From Doryteuthis pealeii (Eukaryota > Mollusca > Cephalopoda > Myopsida > Loliginidae): a DNA stretch of 64,000 nt. The notes beneath the pieces were generated by a model. That model had not been told where the DNA came from and searched no databases. It saw only the letters and a list, made by a program, of their open reading frames with translations. The DNA lies in assembly GCA_023376005.1 (NCBI GenBank), contig CM042147.1:115500494-115564493 (forward strand). Direction: 5' to 3'. The position numbers and the translations under genes are program-made. This document shows, one piece after another, positions 1-10,358 of this stretch (its first letter is position 1; each line of letters starts with the position of its first letter).

Positions 1-345
1 ACCCTTGTGGATGAGCAGTCCATGTCATGCAACACTCCTCTTAGACCCTTACTTAGGCTAGATTGGTGGTCAGAGAGACCCTCTCTGGTAAATCCGCTGG
101 TTACGTCAAGCCTTAGCACCTATATGATTGCCCCAACCCAATTACCCTTATGGGAAGTCCCAGCCCTTTTAATCATATATGTGCTAGAAGGTAGTAGCTG
201 AGGGTCTTTATGTCCAGGAATGACGTTAAACTCTGGTGGTGAGGTTCAAGTTCGGGAGGTCTGGGGAATGTGAAGCACCCCTTCATCACCATTGCTCCCT
301 GGTCCACTCTCACCCGGAGTGGTAGTAACTGTGAGGGTCCCTGTA
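1..345 (+). mobile_element. Retroposon family A, copy 1 (5' end at or near window edge)
   Basis: Non-coding dispersed repeat. The same ~430 bp sequence recurs at 12.1, 15.6 and 26.7 kb, including shared blocks such as ACACTCC, CTTACTTAGGCTAGA, CACCTATATGATTGCCCCAA and CCATTGCTCCCTGGTCCACT. This copy departs from the others after about 345, so it lacks the usual 3' part (TAGGGTCCCATCTATGGG and the GTTGATATGCC tail). The family has no open frame. Its 3' tail resembles that of the RNase-H-type LINE at 57.2-57.8 kb, so it is probably a SINE or a LINE-dependent retroposon; the 5' promoter type is not clear. Confidence 0.7.
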
Positions 346-504
346 GTGTCCTAATATCTCGACCTGGCGAGATTAGGGGAAATCTCATAGGGCGAGATCC
401 GAAAAAATAGGGACTTCACTACTAACGTGGACATACAGCCACACGGACCTCAAGTGTACATATTCCCGTAATAAACCTGTTTTTAAAACGTTAAACTGAG
501 TTAA
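346..504. other. Unassigned sequence
   Basis: Follows the truncated family A copy. No ORF, repeat or RNA feature was recognised. Confidence 0.4.
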
Positions 505-1073
505 ACTTTCTCTACAAGTCATTATGGTGTTANACATTCTTTGCGTTATTTACATCATATTCTCCACGATTTTATTTTTTATTTAAACGCTCAATTATTA
601 ATAAAATTGTTTACTTACTTACACTGTTGACCATATCTACATACTAATAGCATGCAATTGTATTTATATAGTACAACAAAATAGTGTTTACAGTGTGAAC
701 GAGAAGGCTAATTTGCATATTGAATATTAAAATTTGATTTAATAAATATGTGCTTAGTATTATTGATTTCTAATTGTTTGGTTTTCTCTAACGAATCTGA
801 GCAAAAATCTCAGGGATACATCTTAAAAGAAATCCATAAACAAGACGAAAGAACTGTAATTTTATTAAATACTTCATATCTAACTAAATAGATACATTAG
901 GAAAAATGAAAGCGGAGTGAAAGAAAATGATAGAAGAGTTAAATCTAAAGCTGTTCTATTTTTCGATTATACCCCCTCAGTTTATCATTTTCTAAATAGT
1001 TATAAAATTTGATACAATATTTTATAACATCAAAACCTAAATCTTGCACCCGCTGGGTGCATATTTTTGCTAT
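505..1073 (+). mobile_element. Non-autonomous Helitron, family 1, copy 1 (5' truncated)
   Basis: Aligns by eye with the complete copies at 27882-28522 and 33466-34079 (shared TTTATTTAAAC, CAATTATTAATAAAATTG, CATATCTACATACTAA). The 3' end keeps the Helitron subterminal hairpin TGCACCCGCTGGGTGCA at 1045-1061, followed by a degraded terminus (TTTTTGCTAT instead of TTTGCTAGT). The 5' terminal TC and about 60 bp are missing. No helicase coding. A single ambiguous base (n) lies at 532. Confidence 0.75.
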
Positions 1074-1094
1074 ATATATAAAGGAGGATATTTC

Positions 1095-1095
<1 letters not shown>

Positions 1096-1129
<34 letters not shown>

Positions 1130-1162
1130 CATATACTATATATATATATATATATATATGTA
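1096..1162. repeat. (CA)n and (TA)n microsatellites
   Basis: About 16 CA units from 1097 followed by a TA run from about 1135. ORFs across it are low-complexity artefacts. Confidence 0.95.
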
Positions 1163-1498
1163 TAATAGCAAAGTACCCTGTCCATGACCGGACTATATAT
1201 AATGATTGGACCATAGATAGCCGAGAGATTCTGAGCTGAATGGTTTAGAATGCGATTTTGTTCACTAAATTAAACTAAACTGCTGGTATAGCTATAATAG
1301 AAAGCAGGCAGCGAACAATATGTCTGGTATTACAAACAGTTTTGCAAATCGGTTGATTTTGGTTAAATTAATTAATTATATCCCTTAATCAGATAAAAAT
1401 CAAATAACCACATTTGGCATATTTTTTAGTTAGAAGGACATTAGGGTGTATGCAAGGTTTCGAGATCTGAGTGACCTCCCATTTTGTAGTTATAGCGT
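1163..1498. other. Unassigned AT-rich sequence
   Basis: No gene, repeat copy or RNA feature recognised. Confidence 0.4.
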
Positions 1499-1569
1499 CG
1501 ACACGTACATACCAAACTTCCTTTTATATATATATAGATGTAAAGGAATATCTTGGTATGTACGTGTCG
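1499..1569. repeat. Hairpin-forming inverted repeat
   Basis: Left arm starts CGACACGTACATACCAA at 1499 and the right arm ends TTGGTATGTACGTGTCG at 1569: 17 perfect pairs, then a further imperfect stem (TTCCTTTTA against TAAAGGAA) around a short TA-rich loop. Size and shape are compatible with a foldback MITE remnant or a precursor-miRNA-like hairpin; the sequence alone cannot separate these. Confidence 0.7.
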
Positions 1570-2009
1570 TTTTATAACTCTGAAAACAGTTGTCATTCAG
1601 AATTGAAATCTTGTATACAGCTTAATATGTTTATAATAATGAAAAGCACAAAATTTAGATTTTGATTTTAACTGATTAAGTGAAAAATTCAATAATAATG
1701 AAAAATCAAACGATTTATGGAACTCTTCACAGTTCTTCATAAGTCTGTAGAAAAAGCATGTATACAATGAGTAATTTTCATATGAACTGTCCCCCACTTA
1801 TAAGAAATATGGTGATTCGTTTATCACTTTTTATTTTTGTCCCATTTTGTTTGTAGTTATCGGGATCATTCTGTGTTTTGGCAAATGCTGGACATTTTAA
1901 AGTACAATTTTAATGATATTATATTTTAATTCTAAGTATCTCCGAATATAAAATCAAATCTTCATAATTTTTGCACAAAAAGCAGAAACGGTTCATATTT
2001 AATGTGTAT

Positions 2010-2041
<32 letters not shown>

Positions 2042-2365
2042 ATATATTCATTTTTGTCATTCATGTTTTATTTTATAGTTTCATTTAGACATACAGACAT
2101 ATATATATATATTATATATATATAATATATATATATTATATATATATATATATATACAAAGAGTAGTAAAGCCATGAAATCAGCAGTGCTTGTAAATGAC
2201 AATTTCTTGCCAATGTGATTTGTTTGAATTGCATAGCTGAAAACCTATCAGTTACCAAACGTTGTAGTCTTCATGTCTTCATGTCTTCACTATCCTCTCT
2301 TAGATATTCATGCTCTATCAATGATATTGAGCACTCTTTACTTATAAATATAGCAAACCATATAA
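1570..2365. other. AT-rich sequence with (TA)n tracts, no gene seen
   Basis: TA tracts at about 2008-2047 and 2099-2156. Nothing else recognised. Confidence 0.5.
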
Positions 2366-2620
2366 TACATGGACTCTCCCATCGATTTTGATGTATGAGG
2401 ATCCATAAACTTACATTGTCATTTTTTTTCTACTTGTGTTTGTGTCTCTCGTGACACTTCATTCCAGCCAGTGACTTGCAAAACAATCCCACAGGGAATG
2501 CAAAGATGAGTGTCATGAGGTTGAGTGCACTGGTATTAGAAGTGTCCTTTATTCTTTGCTTGTCATTTTCAAAAGATCAATATCAATTGACATGATGATC
2601 TCCATTGGTCCCAGTTTCTA
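2366..2620 (-). pseudogene. LINE fragment with C2H2-knuckle-like coding, unit 1 of a duplication
   Basis: Near-duplicate of 2768-3020, sharing ATTCCAGCCAGTGACTTGCA and ATGAGTGTCATGAGG. On the minus strand, pieces of frame read like a zinc knuckle (CGI..CK/Q...G, then ERH.HK in the better second unit). N-terminal C2H2 fingers are known in REL-endonuclease LINEs (R2/NeSL group), and a LINE of that kind is present elsewhere in the window, so I infer an N-terminal fragment of such an element. The frame is broken. Confidence 0.4.
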
Positions 2621-2679
2621 TATTTCTATATTAAAAAATGACCCTGCTTTAGAATCATTCCCAACACCAAACTCACCTC

Positions 2680-2711
2680 GTTATCTATCTATCTATCTAT
2701 CTCTCTCTCTC

Positions 2712-2759
<48 letters not shown>

Positions 2760-2767
2760 ATATAATA
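2680..2767. repeat. (TATC)n-(CT)n-(TA)n compound microsatellite
   Basis: Runs of ATCT, CTCT and TATA units separating the two duplicated LINE-like units. Confidence 0.95.
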
Positions 2768-3020
2768 TATGATGGACACTCCATCGTTTTGACATATGAG
2801 GATCCATCAACTTACATTGTCAATTTTTTTTGTGTTTGTGTCTCTCATGACACTTCAATCCAGCCAGTGACTTGCAAAAGATCCCACAGTAATGCAAAAG
2901 ATGAGTGTCATGAGGCTGAGTGCACTGGGTATTAGAAGTTGTCTTTCTTGCCATTTTATAGAATATCAATACTGCTGGACGAAAAATGTGTGCGCCTTTT
3001 GACATGATGATCTCATTGTC
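2768..3020 (-). pseudogene. LINE fragment with C2H2-knuckle-like coding, unit 2
   Basis: Second copy of the 2366-2620 unit. The minus-strand ORF (61 residues) contains HYCGIFCKSLAGLKCHERHK, which looks like a C2H2 knuckle with its two histidines; the first cysteine pair is partly degraded. A third, short 5' match occurs at 27337-27440. Inferred as an N-terminal LINE zinc-finger relic; a cellular zinc-finger exon is less likely because the unit is repeated. Confidence 0.42.
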
Positions 3021-3248
3021 TCGGTTAGTAGCAATTTTCTGAGTTGCTTTGTGTTAGAGACATTTAACTATGTTAAAATTAATTAGGGTGATCAGGTACT
3101 GTTGTATCTACGTGGACAAGTAGTGGACTCACCCGTCCAACAAAGTCTCCTCTCCAGTCAACATAAAAAGGAATATTTTTGCTTGTGACGTCGGGGAAGG
3201 GGAGGTGTAGATTGTAATGCAGTACGTCTGGATAGCAAATCTTTCTCG

Positions 3249-3280
<32 letters not shown>

Positions 3281-3315
3281 ATATATTTGTATTAAGAATT
3301 GTTACATGAAGTGTG
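3021..3315. other. Unassigned sequence with (TA)n at 3247-3288
   Basis: No gene recognised. Confidence 0.4.
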
Positions 3316-3566
3316 TCGTAAAGTCGACGGGGGCCTAAAGTCAGTATCAGCCAGTCAGCGGGGAGTCTATCCCCTTTTCACTAGCGCTAGACCAAGGAGA
3401 TTGTTTTTAGCATCTGAGGTGGAGCGCCACACCTTCCATCAGCTCCTTACTTTACCGCACAGATCCCTGTGCTACTCATACGTTGAGTGTGGAGGGGACC
3501 GGTATCGAAACTAGGAACCTTGTGTTTTCTAGCCGAACGCTCTACCGACTGAGCTAACCCGGCCCG
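3316..3566 (-). mobile_element. SINE-C, tRNA-derived
   Basis: Minus-strand copy of the ~250 bp SINE whose head reads GGGCTGGTTTAGCTCAGTCG at 16644. Here the tRNA-like head lies at 3500-3566, with A-box region TTAGCTCAGTCGG and B-box region GGTTTCGATACC (degraded), followed by the body GAGTAGCACAGGGATCTGTG and tail ...GGCC...GACTTTAC. Pol III internal promoter inferred from the tRNA head. Confidence 0.88.
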
Positions 3567-3783
3567 AAGTAATAAATGTTAACTAAGGAGTATCAATAAT
3601 TACTTGAAACCATATAAATCATAATTATTAGTATTAGATAGGAATACTTAAAGCATTCAACTTTGTGTAAATGTTTGTATTAGATAAGAATACTGGATAT
3701 TATATAACTAAACACGTGTAACAACCTTATGACAGATATGATTTCTGCTGAAAGGTTGGTTTCCAGTTTGTCTTGTCTAAGCC

Positions 3784-3879
3784 ATGGCCACCGACATTCC
3801 TTTTCACCTTGCTCAAGCATCCATACAAAATCACATGTTAAAGCAATGTATTAGATGTGTGAAAAACGTCAATACTCAG
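3784..3879 (+). CDS. Candidate first coding exon (unidentified)
   Basis: ATG in a strong Kozak-like context (AAGCCATGGCC) opens MATDIPFHLAQASIQNHMLK, continuing to ...VKNVNTQ, followed by a possible donor CAG|GTGAAA at 3878-3884. Reading through instead gives a 64-residue ORF. The composition is unlike the neighbouring low-complexity ORFs and it lies outside recognised repeats. No family is recognised and no matching downstream exon was found, so chance is quite possible. Confidence 0.2.
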
Positions 3880-3979
3880 GTGAAAACTGTTCTTTTTTTC
3901 CAGAAAACTTGCACTCGCCTAATTTATTTATTTCAAATTTGTATACCTCAAAGTTGGTGTCTGATAAATTATGAGTAAG

Positions 3980-4225
3980 ACATGATGAAATATATTAAAA
4001 TAAATGTTTATGACTTACTTGTGATTTTTTTTAGATTTGGGGAATTCTTTTTCCGTTTCTTTTTCTCACCAAATTTAAAATTCAATACAAGGAAATTTAA
4101 AGTAGGAAATTTTCAGAAAATAATTAAATCTATACAACATTATTAAATGGAAGGGTTGAGGAAATGAGTTTTCCTTCTCTCTTCTCAATAGAGACATGCA
4201 CATTAGAAAGACCCCCCCACACACA
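3980..4225. other. Unassigned AT-rich sequence
   Basis: Short homopolymer runs; no gene recognised. Confidence 0.4.
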
Positions 4226-4625
4226 TACACACACTATTAATAATGAAGATTCGCTTCCGGTTTTTGTCTGTAACAAAAACTACGTCACTGCTTACGTCAC
4301 ACTGCCTAAAATCGTCATAAATAGAATGCACTCAAAATTTGAGCATGCAATGTTAGACATCCTCATTGTTTTTTAACAAGTTTTAATAAATACATACCTG
4401 GTATTATCTATCTATATATAGTTTTTTTTTATTTTAATATATATTTAAAGTTTACAGAATAAGTTTCCATTTCAATTTTTTTATTTTTTACTCCTTTAAT
4501 GAATTTATTTTATTTTTTACTCCTTTAATAAATTTGATGATTTTACTTTACTTATGATACAAACTCTCTGATATTAAATTTTCAACTCCCATCCCCTCAG
4601 GCATATTTATTTTACCAGAGGCATT
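4226..4625 (+). repeat. Left arm of a ~1.2 kb inverted repeat
   Basis: Pairs with 5095-5455. Shared blocks include AAGATTCGCTTCCG, GCATGCAATGTTAGACA, ATACATACCTGGTATTATCT and CAACTCCCATCCCCTCAGGC (reverse complements in the right arm). Its outer end (AATGAAGATTCGCTTCCGG... CTGTAAC) resembles the Helitron family 1 5' end, so the arms may be two head-to-head copies of a related Helitron. Confidence 0.75.
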
Positions 4626-4814
4626 TTTTATTTTGCTAGAAAGTAATATTTTTTAAAAATTTTTTTTTAGTTTTCTGCAATTTTCTTATGACTGCTTTTC
4701 TGCTTGCATCTTTCATTTCAATCTCTTTTTCAATTTCTAGTTTTCTATTAAAATCTATTTCAATATAAATAGTTAAGGTTTATAATCAAACATTCAAAAT
4801 AATAAATTTTTGAC

Positions 4815-4852
4815 ATTAATAACCCAAAAGAAGTTGATATGCCATTAAACAA
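4815..4852 (+). mobile_element. Retroposon 3' tail (family A/LINE tail)
   Basis: Reads TAACCC...GTTGATATGCCATTAAAC, the shared 3' tail also seen at 16013, 27157, 31027, 44866 and 57250. Lies in the spacer of the inverted repeat. Confidence 0.6.
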
Positions 4853-4917
4853 ATGAACTGAACCAAGTCACTACTTTACTAAAGACTGGAATTGGAGAGT
4901 ATCAAAATAGATTTGAA

Positions 4918-4953
4918 TGATCCCCATGGACTAGTGGCTAATGTGCTGGGATT

Positions 4954-5010
<57 letters not shown>

Positions 5011-5060
5011 GCAAGTTTGAGCTCAGTCAGATGTAACGAAATTGACTTTACTTACTTTAT
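4918..5060 (+). mobile_element. tRNA-like SINE head split by a (TA)n expansion
   Basis: GGACTAGTGGCTAATGTGCT (A-box-like) is followed by a long TA run (about 4958-5003), then GCAAGTTTGAGCTC (B-box-like). A TA expansion between the boxes is inferred. Confidence 0.4.
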
Positions 5061-5094
5061 GTATACTAGCAAAATAAAAAAAAGTCTCTGTGTG

Positions 5095-5441
5095 ACGTAA
5101 AATAAATATTGCCTGAGGGGATGGGAGTTGAAAATTTAATATCAGAGAGTTTTTATCATAAGTAAAGTAAAATCATCAAATTTATTAAAGAGTAAAAAAT
5201 TTAAAAAATTGAATGGAAACTTAGTTCTATAACTTTAAGTATTTAAAATAAAACAAACTATATATTGATAGATAATACCTGGTATGTATTTATTAAACTT
5301 GTTTTAAAAAAACAATGAGGACTGTCTAATGTTGCATGTTCAATTTTCAGTGTATTTATTCTATGTTATGATGATTTTAGGTAGTCTGATGTAAGCAGTG
5401 ACATAGTTTTTGGTTACAGACAACACGGAAGCGAATCTCCA

Positions 5442-5455
<14 letters not shown>
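5095..5455 (-). repeat. Right arm of the inverted repeat
   Basis: Reverse complement of 4226-4625 with moderate divergence and indels; begins TGCCTGAGGGGATGGGAG and ends ACGGAAGCGAATCTCCATTA. Followed by (TA)n to about 5488. Confidence 0.75.
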
Positions 5456-5490
<35 letters not shown>

Positions 5491-5594
5491 ATATTATCCA
5501 AAGTGAAATCTAAACCAAAGAGATTAGTATTATGGCAGTATATAATCCTTACTGGTGCTCTACAAATATATCATTCTGTAGACTAAATTGAGCC

Positions 5595-5850
5595 TAAAAG
5601 TAAAGTCGTTGGGTGGCCTATTGACGGTATCAGCCAGACAGCGAGGGAGTCTATCCCATTTTCACTAATGCTAGATCAAGGAGATTATTTAGTACCTGAG
5701 GTGGAGTGCTAACCTACCACCAGCTCCTACTTTACTGCACATATCCCTGTGCTACTCATACGCTGAATTGGCAAGGGCTGGTATCGAACCAGGAATCTCT
5801 CATTTCAAGTAAAATGCTCTACCGACTGAGATAAACTGACCCATCCATTT
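5595..5850 (-). mobile_element. SINE-C, tRNA-derived
   Basis: Minus-strand copy with recognisable body (GTGCTACTCATACGC, CAGCTCC.ACTTTAC) and tRNA-like head (GGTATCGAACC, GCTCTACCGACTGAG). No coding potential. Confidence 0.85.
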
Positions 5851-5960
5851 AACCAACTCAGCATTGGTGCAAGCTTGGCAAATTTAATATTAATGTATAT
5901 ATATATATATATATTATTAAAAGTAATTGGTAATTGCTTGAGCATTGTTAAGTATGTTAT

Positions 5961-6069
5961 ATATATAGTAATTGAAGGCAAATACAATGCGTATGAAAAT
6001 AAAATAAAACATCTTTTTGTTTTATTTTTCATACGCATTGTATTGTGCCTTCAAATTACTAATATATTA
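5961..6069. mobile_element. Foldback element / MITE-like hairpin
   Basis: Inverted repeat with ~47 nt arms: GTAATTGAAGGCA...AATACAATGCGTATGAAAA on the left, mirrored by TTTTTCATACGCATTGTATT...GCCTTCAAATTAC on the right, with a loop of about 10 nt. Two small indels. No coding. Confidence 0.75.
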
Positions 6070-6297
6070 TAATTATATATTAATATTAATTAACATAATC
6101 TATTAAATAATAATAATAATTATATTGAAAACCATGAATATGGGGTACGATCAAACAGTTTGAAGAATTTGACTATGAAATAAAAATCATTTTTCCATTA
6201 CCCAGTTGCCACTTTCTTGCATATTTTGTTGAGCTTTTACTACAACTACAGGGAAGCAACTTAATATTAACCACGGTTAACTAATCATAATGATTAT

Positions 6298-6363
6298 GTT
6301 AAGAGAATAGTTAAAAATGATATAGTAAATTATTTACTATATCATTTTAACTATTCTCTTAAC
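6298..6363. repeat. 66 bp near-perfect palindrome
   Basis: GTTAAGAGAATAGTTAAAA at 6298 is mirrored by TTTTAACTATTCTCTTAAC ending at 6363, pairing through to the centre (TAGTAAATTATTTACTA) with a single extra base. Nothing else in the context suggests a function. Confidence 0.85.
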
Positions 6364-6600
6364 AAAACAATAACTGATGAAACAAAAAAAACGAAAAAAT
6401 ATTCATCAAGAAATAAACGTAAATATATTAAAAAATACATAAAATAAATAAAACAAAAAGTATAGATGATATATTAATAAATAAATATAGAAAAATACAA
6501 ATAAATAAATTAATAATAAATGAATAAATAAATAAATAAAAAGAACCACACATATGTATAAATAAATAATTAGAAAAATAAAAAAAAATTAAATTATCAT
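6364..6600. repeat. A-rich low-complexity tract with (AATA)n
   Basis: Plus strand almost entirely A and T with A excess (AAATAAATAAAT units). It switches abruptly to T excess near 6600. Confidence 0.85.
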
Positions 6601-8655
6601 TGAAAAAAATGCTGTTATAAGAATAAGATTTTAATTGTTTTATTATTTATTTATATTATTTATGATTATTTAATATTTGTTTTGTCTTTATCCATGATTA
6701 ATATATATTATTTAATGATATATTTTGTTTAATTTTTTATGAATAATAATGGTTGTTTTATTGTGAAATATGTATATTTTTTTTTATTTTTTTTATTCGA
6801 TTTCGTGTTTTTTTTCTTTTTTTTTAAATTTATTGTTTCGTTTTTTTAAATTAGCTATGTATAATTTTTTTATCTTTGTTTTTTTTTTTTTATTTATTTT
6901 GTTAATTATTTTATTTCATTTAGTGGGCATATGTGATGTTTTGTTTATTATTTTATGGAATTTATTTCGATTTATGTTTGGTTTTTTTAAAATTCTTATG
7001 TGTATTATTTTTTTTAATTTAGTTCTTTAAATTCTAAATTCATTTTATTGTTATTTTTATATGTTAGGTTGTTTTTGTTTTTTAATTTTATTGTAATGTA
7101 TAAATTAATTTTTTAATTTTTATATATTTAACTTATATTAAAAATTTGTTTTTGGATTGAAATTTATGTGTAATTTTATGATTTGTTTCAAGTCTGCCTT
7201 TATGTTGCCGGCTTGTTTTTATGCTTTTCTATTATAGTTATTTATAAGCGTTGTATTATGATTATTATGTATCGTCTAAATTATTAATGAGTTTTTATTA
7301 TTTCTTTAATGTTTTAATGATTTATGTTATTTGGTATATGATTATTTGTTTGTAGTTCTTTATTCATATTATCTTTTGTTTATTATTCTTATTTTTTCTT
7401 TATTTTATGTTTTATTCTTTTTTTTGTTTAATTTTTTATTGTTTATTTATTATTTATATTGATATATAATTGCTATATTATTATGTTTTTGTTTATATTT
7501 TTTTTTTTTCTATTTGATTATTATCTTTATTTTTATTTTTATATTGTTCTTTTTTAATGCTATTTTTAATATTAAATATTTGATATTTGATTTGTAATTT
7601 GATTGTTGTTTTTTTATCCTATTTTTTTTTAAATTGTTATTCTTTTATGGTTTGTGATATATTATTGAAATTTTTTGTATCTTTTTGTTTTTTTAATCGT
7701 TTTTTTGTTTTTTTTTATGTTATCTTCTTTAAAATTTTTTTTATTAAATTTATTAATATTTATATTTATTTTCTTTTTCATATTATTTTTAATAATATCT
7801 TTTTAGGATTTTGATTTTCTTATAATTAAATTATTATATTTTTTATTGTATTTAATATCTAAATTGTTTTTGTTTAATCTAGATTAAATTTTATCTTAGC
7901 TGATATTTTTTTTTTTTTGATTAATTTTGATTTTTCATTTCTCTTTTAGTGTTTTTTCTATCATTATCTATTTATTGAATATATTAGATTTTATTTATTA
8001 ATTACATTTATATATTGTATTTCATTTGATATTTTTTACTTATTTAATGATTTTTTTTAATTTTATTCTTCTTTTTTTTATTTTGATAAGTTGAAATTAT
8101 TTTTTTTTTTAATTTATATAATTCTTCTTAATTTTCGTTATGTAATGTTTATTTTAATTTTTCTGAATAATGATTTTGTTTTTTAGTTGATGTGATATTT
8201 TTATTTTTTTTTGGGTATTTATTCTTATGATTTATATTTTGTATTTTTTCTTCTTAGTTATGTTTTTATCTATATTTTTCTTTTAAATTATTGCTGTATT
8301 TGTTTTTTTTGTTTTTGTAATCTTATTAGATTCTATTTTTTTTTTATATTTATATTTTGTTTATGTATTATGTTCTTATTTTTTAATTTTCATTAAATTT
8401 TAATCTTAATGATCCCGTGTTTTATTTTTATTGTAATGTATTTATTTTGCGATTTTTATTTATCTTATTATTTATATAATCTTGATTTTATTTTATTATA
8501 ATTAAGATTTTTTATATTCTTTTTTATTTAATTTTAAAATGTAATAGGATATTATTAAATTAATTTTTTAAATGATTCTTTTTATATGTTCATTTAATTT
8601 ATTAATATTTATTTTCTATTTATTTTTGTGTTTTAGATAAATTTTTATGTGTCTT
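6601..8655. repeat. 2 kb strongly T-biased, C-poor tract
   Basis: Long runs of T with interspersed A and G and very little C on the plus strand. All ORFs across it are F/L/I/Y-rich, as any frame of such sequence would be, so I do not call a gene. It abuts a minus-strand Helitron 5' end at 8656-8716, so it could be the interior of a divergent Helitron; no 3' Helitron hairpin was seen on its far side. Confidence 0.8.
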
Positions 8656-8716
8656 GTATAGTAATATAGTTTCGGTTACAGACAGACAGACAAACCCACA
8701 ATCTCCATTATAATAA
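8656..8716 (-). mobile_element. Helitron family 1 5' end
   Basis: Reverse complement reads TATAATGGAGATTGTGGGTT ... CTGTAACCGAAACTATATTA, matching the 5' terminal 60 bp of the intact copies. The sequence further inside does not match them. Confidence 0.65.
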
Positions 8717-8719
8717 TAT

Positions 8720-8766
<47 letters not shown>

Positions 8767-8790
8767 TACATATATATATATATATTATCT
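8717..8790. repeat. (TA)n microsatellite
   Basis: Imperfect TA run. Confidence 0.95.
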
Positions 8791-8990
8791 GCATTGTTGT
8801 CTGTGTGTGTATGTGTGCAATTGTAAAATAACGCTCCATTGAATAAAATCCCCCCGGGTGGTGCCAAATTGTTATAATTGGATTTTCCCATCGTACATTG
8901 AAATTCATTTCCACAAATGAATTAAAAATGAATGACCAAGAAAAATTATTATTTCAGTCTTGTCATAACTAACTAAATCTCTTTATGTCC

Positions 8991-9640
8991 ATCTCTGTTC
9001 ACTCATATCTACCTATCTATCTACCTAAGTTTGTTCATATAAATTTATCTGCCTATGTTCATATTTATCTAAGTATGTTCACACATCTCTAAGTCTGCTC
9101 AAACATATCTATGTTTACTCAAAGCTATCTGTCTATATCTATCTCTGTTCTCACATCTCTAAGTATGTCTATATTTATCTATTTATCTATCTATGTATCT
9201 ACCTATCTAAGTTTGTTCACTCATACGTATCTAAGTCTGTTCATACATAATTATCTGTCTAAGTATGTTCACACATCTCTAAGTCTGCTCAAACGTATCT
9301 ATGTTTACTCATAGCTATCTGTCTAAGTATGTTCACAGATCTCTAAGTCTGCTCAAACGTATCTATGTTTACTCATAGCTATCTGTCTATATCTATCCCT
9401 GTTCTCACATCTCTAAATCACTCCATATCTATCTATCTATATATCTATCAATCTAAGTTTGTTCACTCATACGTATCTAAGTCTGTTCATATATAATTAT
9501 CTGTCTAAGTATGTTCACACATCTCTAAGTCTGCTCAAACATATCTATGTTTACTCATATCTATCTGTCTATGTCTATTTCTGTTCTCACATCTCTAAGT
9601 ATGTCCATATCTATCTATCTATGTATCTATGTATTACTAT
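8991..9640. repeat. TATC-derived minisatellite, left part
   Basis: Repeating block built from TATCTATC and phrases such as CACATCTCTAAGT.TG and TATCTATGTTTACTCA. The same array resumes at 10207-10340 and again at 11018-11178, so 9641-10206 looks like an insertion in a longer array. Confidence 0.85.
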
Positions 9641-10206
9641 GAAATCCAGTACGACCTGTTTCATAGTCGGATCATCGGCGACTAAACCGGTAACCCCACA
9701 GATTTTATCTGATGAGGAGGGTGGCTAGACATCCTACATGACGAAAAACAAGACCTGTTCAAAGGGCGGAGGAAGCTATTAGCTCAAAGGCCATCTAGAA
9801 CATTTTTGTTGGGAGTGTTGGACCCCTTATTCCTTGTTAGGTTATCCATCTAGGAGAAAGACAACTCTGATTTAACATCTGTTATCTTGCTTAGGCTTGT
9901 CACTGGACAATAATCATGAAAATTTAGAGTGGTATTCGTGTTGTACAAGCGTTTGCCACTATAATATCATGATGTACAAATGTTCCCTTCTTTCTTTCAT
10001 CTATCAGCCTCTCAAAAAGTCCCATGGCAATGGACGTGTGGCAACGTGTGCAGACCTGGCCAGTTGGAAGCATGCAGTTACATATCTACACATTGGCAGC
10101 AGGAGTCTTATCCTAAACATCATTGTTGTGTCTTCCCGTGACAGGGACTAACCCCAGTGGAGACTCTTGTGTCTGAGCAGCCCTATTTAGGAGAGCACTG
10201 CTCACC
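9641..10206. mobile_element. ~566 bp insertion in the minisatellite, unidentified
   Basis: Non-repetitive, higher-GC segment (starts TACTATGAAATCCAGTACGA, ends GAGCACTGCTCACCTAAA). Both flanks carry CTATGTATCTAT, which could be a target-site duplication but is also the array sequence. Family unknown; no long ORF. Confidence 0.45.
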
Positions 10207-10340
10207 TAAACTATGTATCTATCTATCTAAGTTTGTTCACTTATATGTATCTTAGTCTGTTCATATATAATTATCTGTATAAGTATCTTCACAAATCTCT
10301 AAGTTTTTTCAAACATATTTATCTTTGCTCAGGTTCTATA
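10207..10340. repeat. TATC minisatellite, continuation
   Basis: Same phrases as 8991-9640 (TATCTAAGTTTGTTCACT, CACAAATCTCTAAG). Confidence 0.8.
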
Positions 10341-10358
10341 TAAAAATCATATATATAT

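Noticed and set aside
6770..8396. F/I/L-rich ORFs looking like membrane or mitochondrial proteins
   Set aside because: Any frame of T-rich, C-poor sequence looks hydrophobic; no conserved motif or consistent frame, and stops are frequent.
9641..10206. Cellular exon in the higher-GC insert (84-codon ORF at 9897-10151)
   Set aside because: No splice sites and the segment interrupts a minisatellite, which suggests a mobile element instead.
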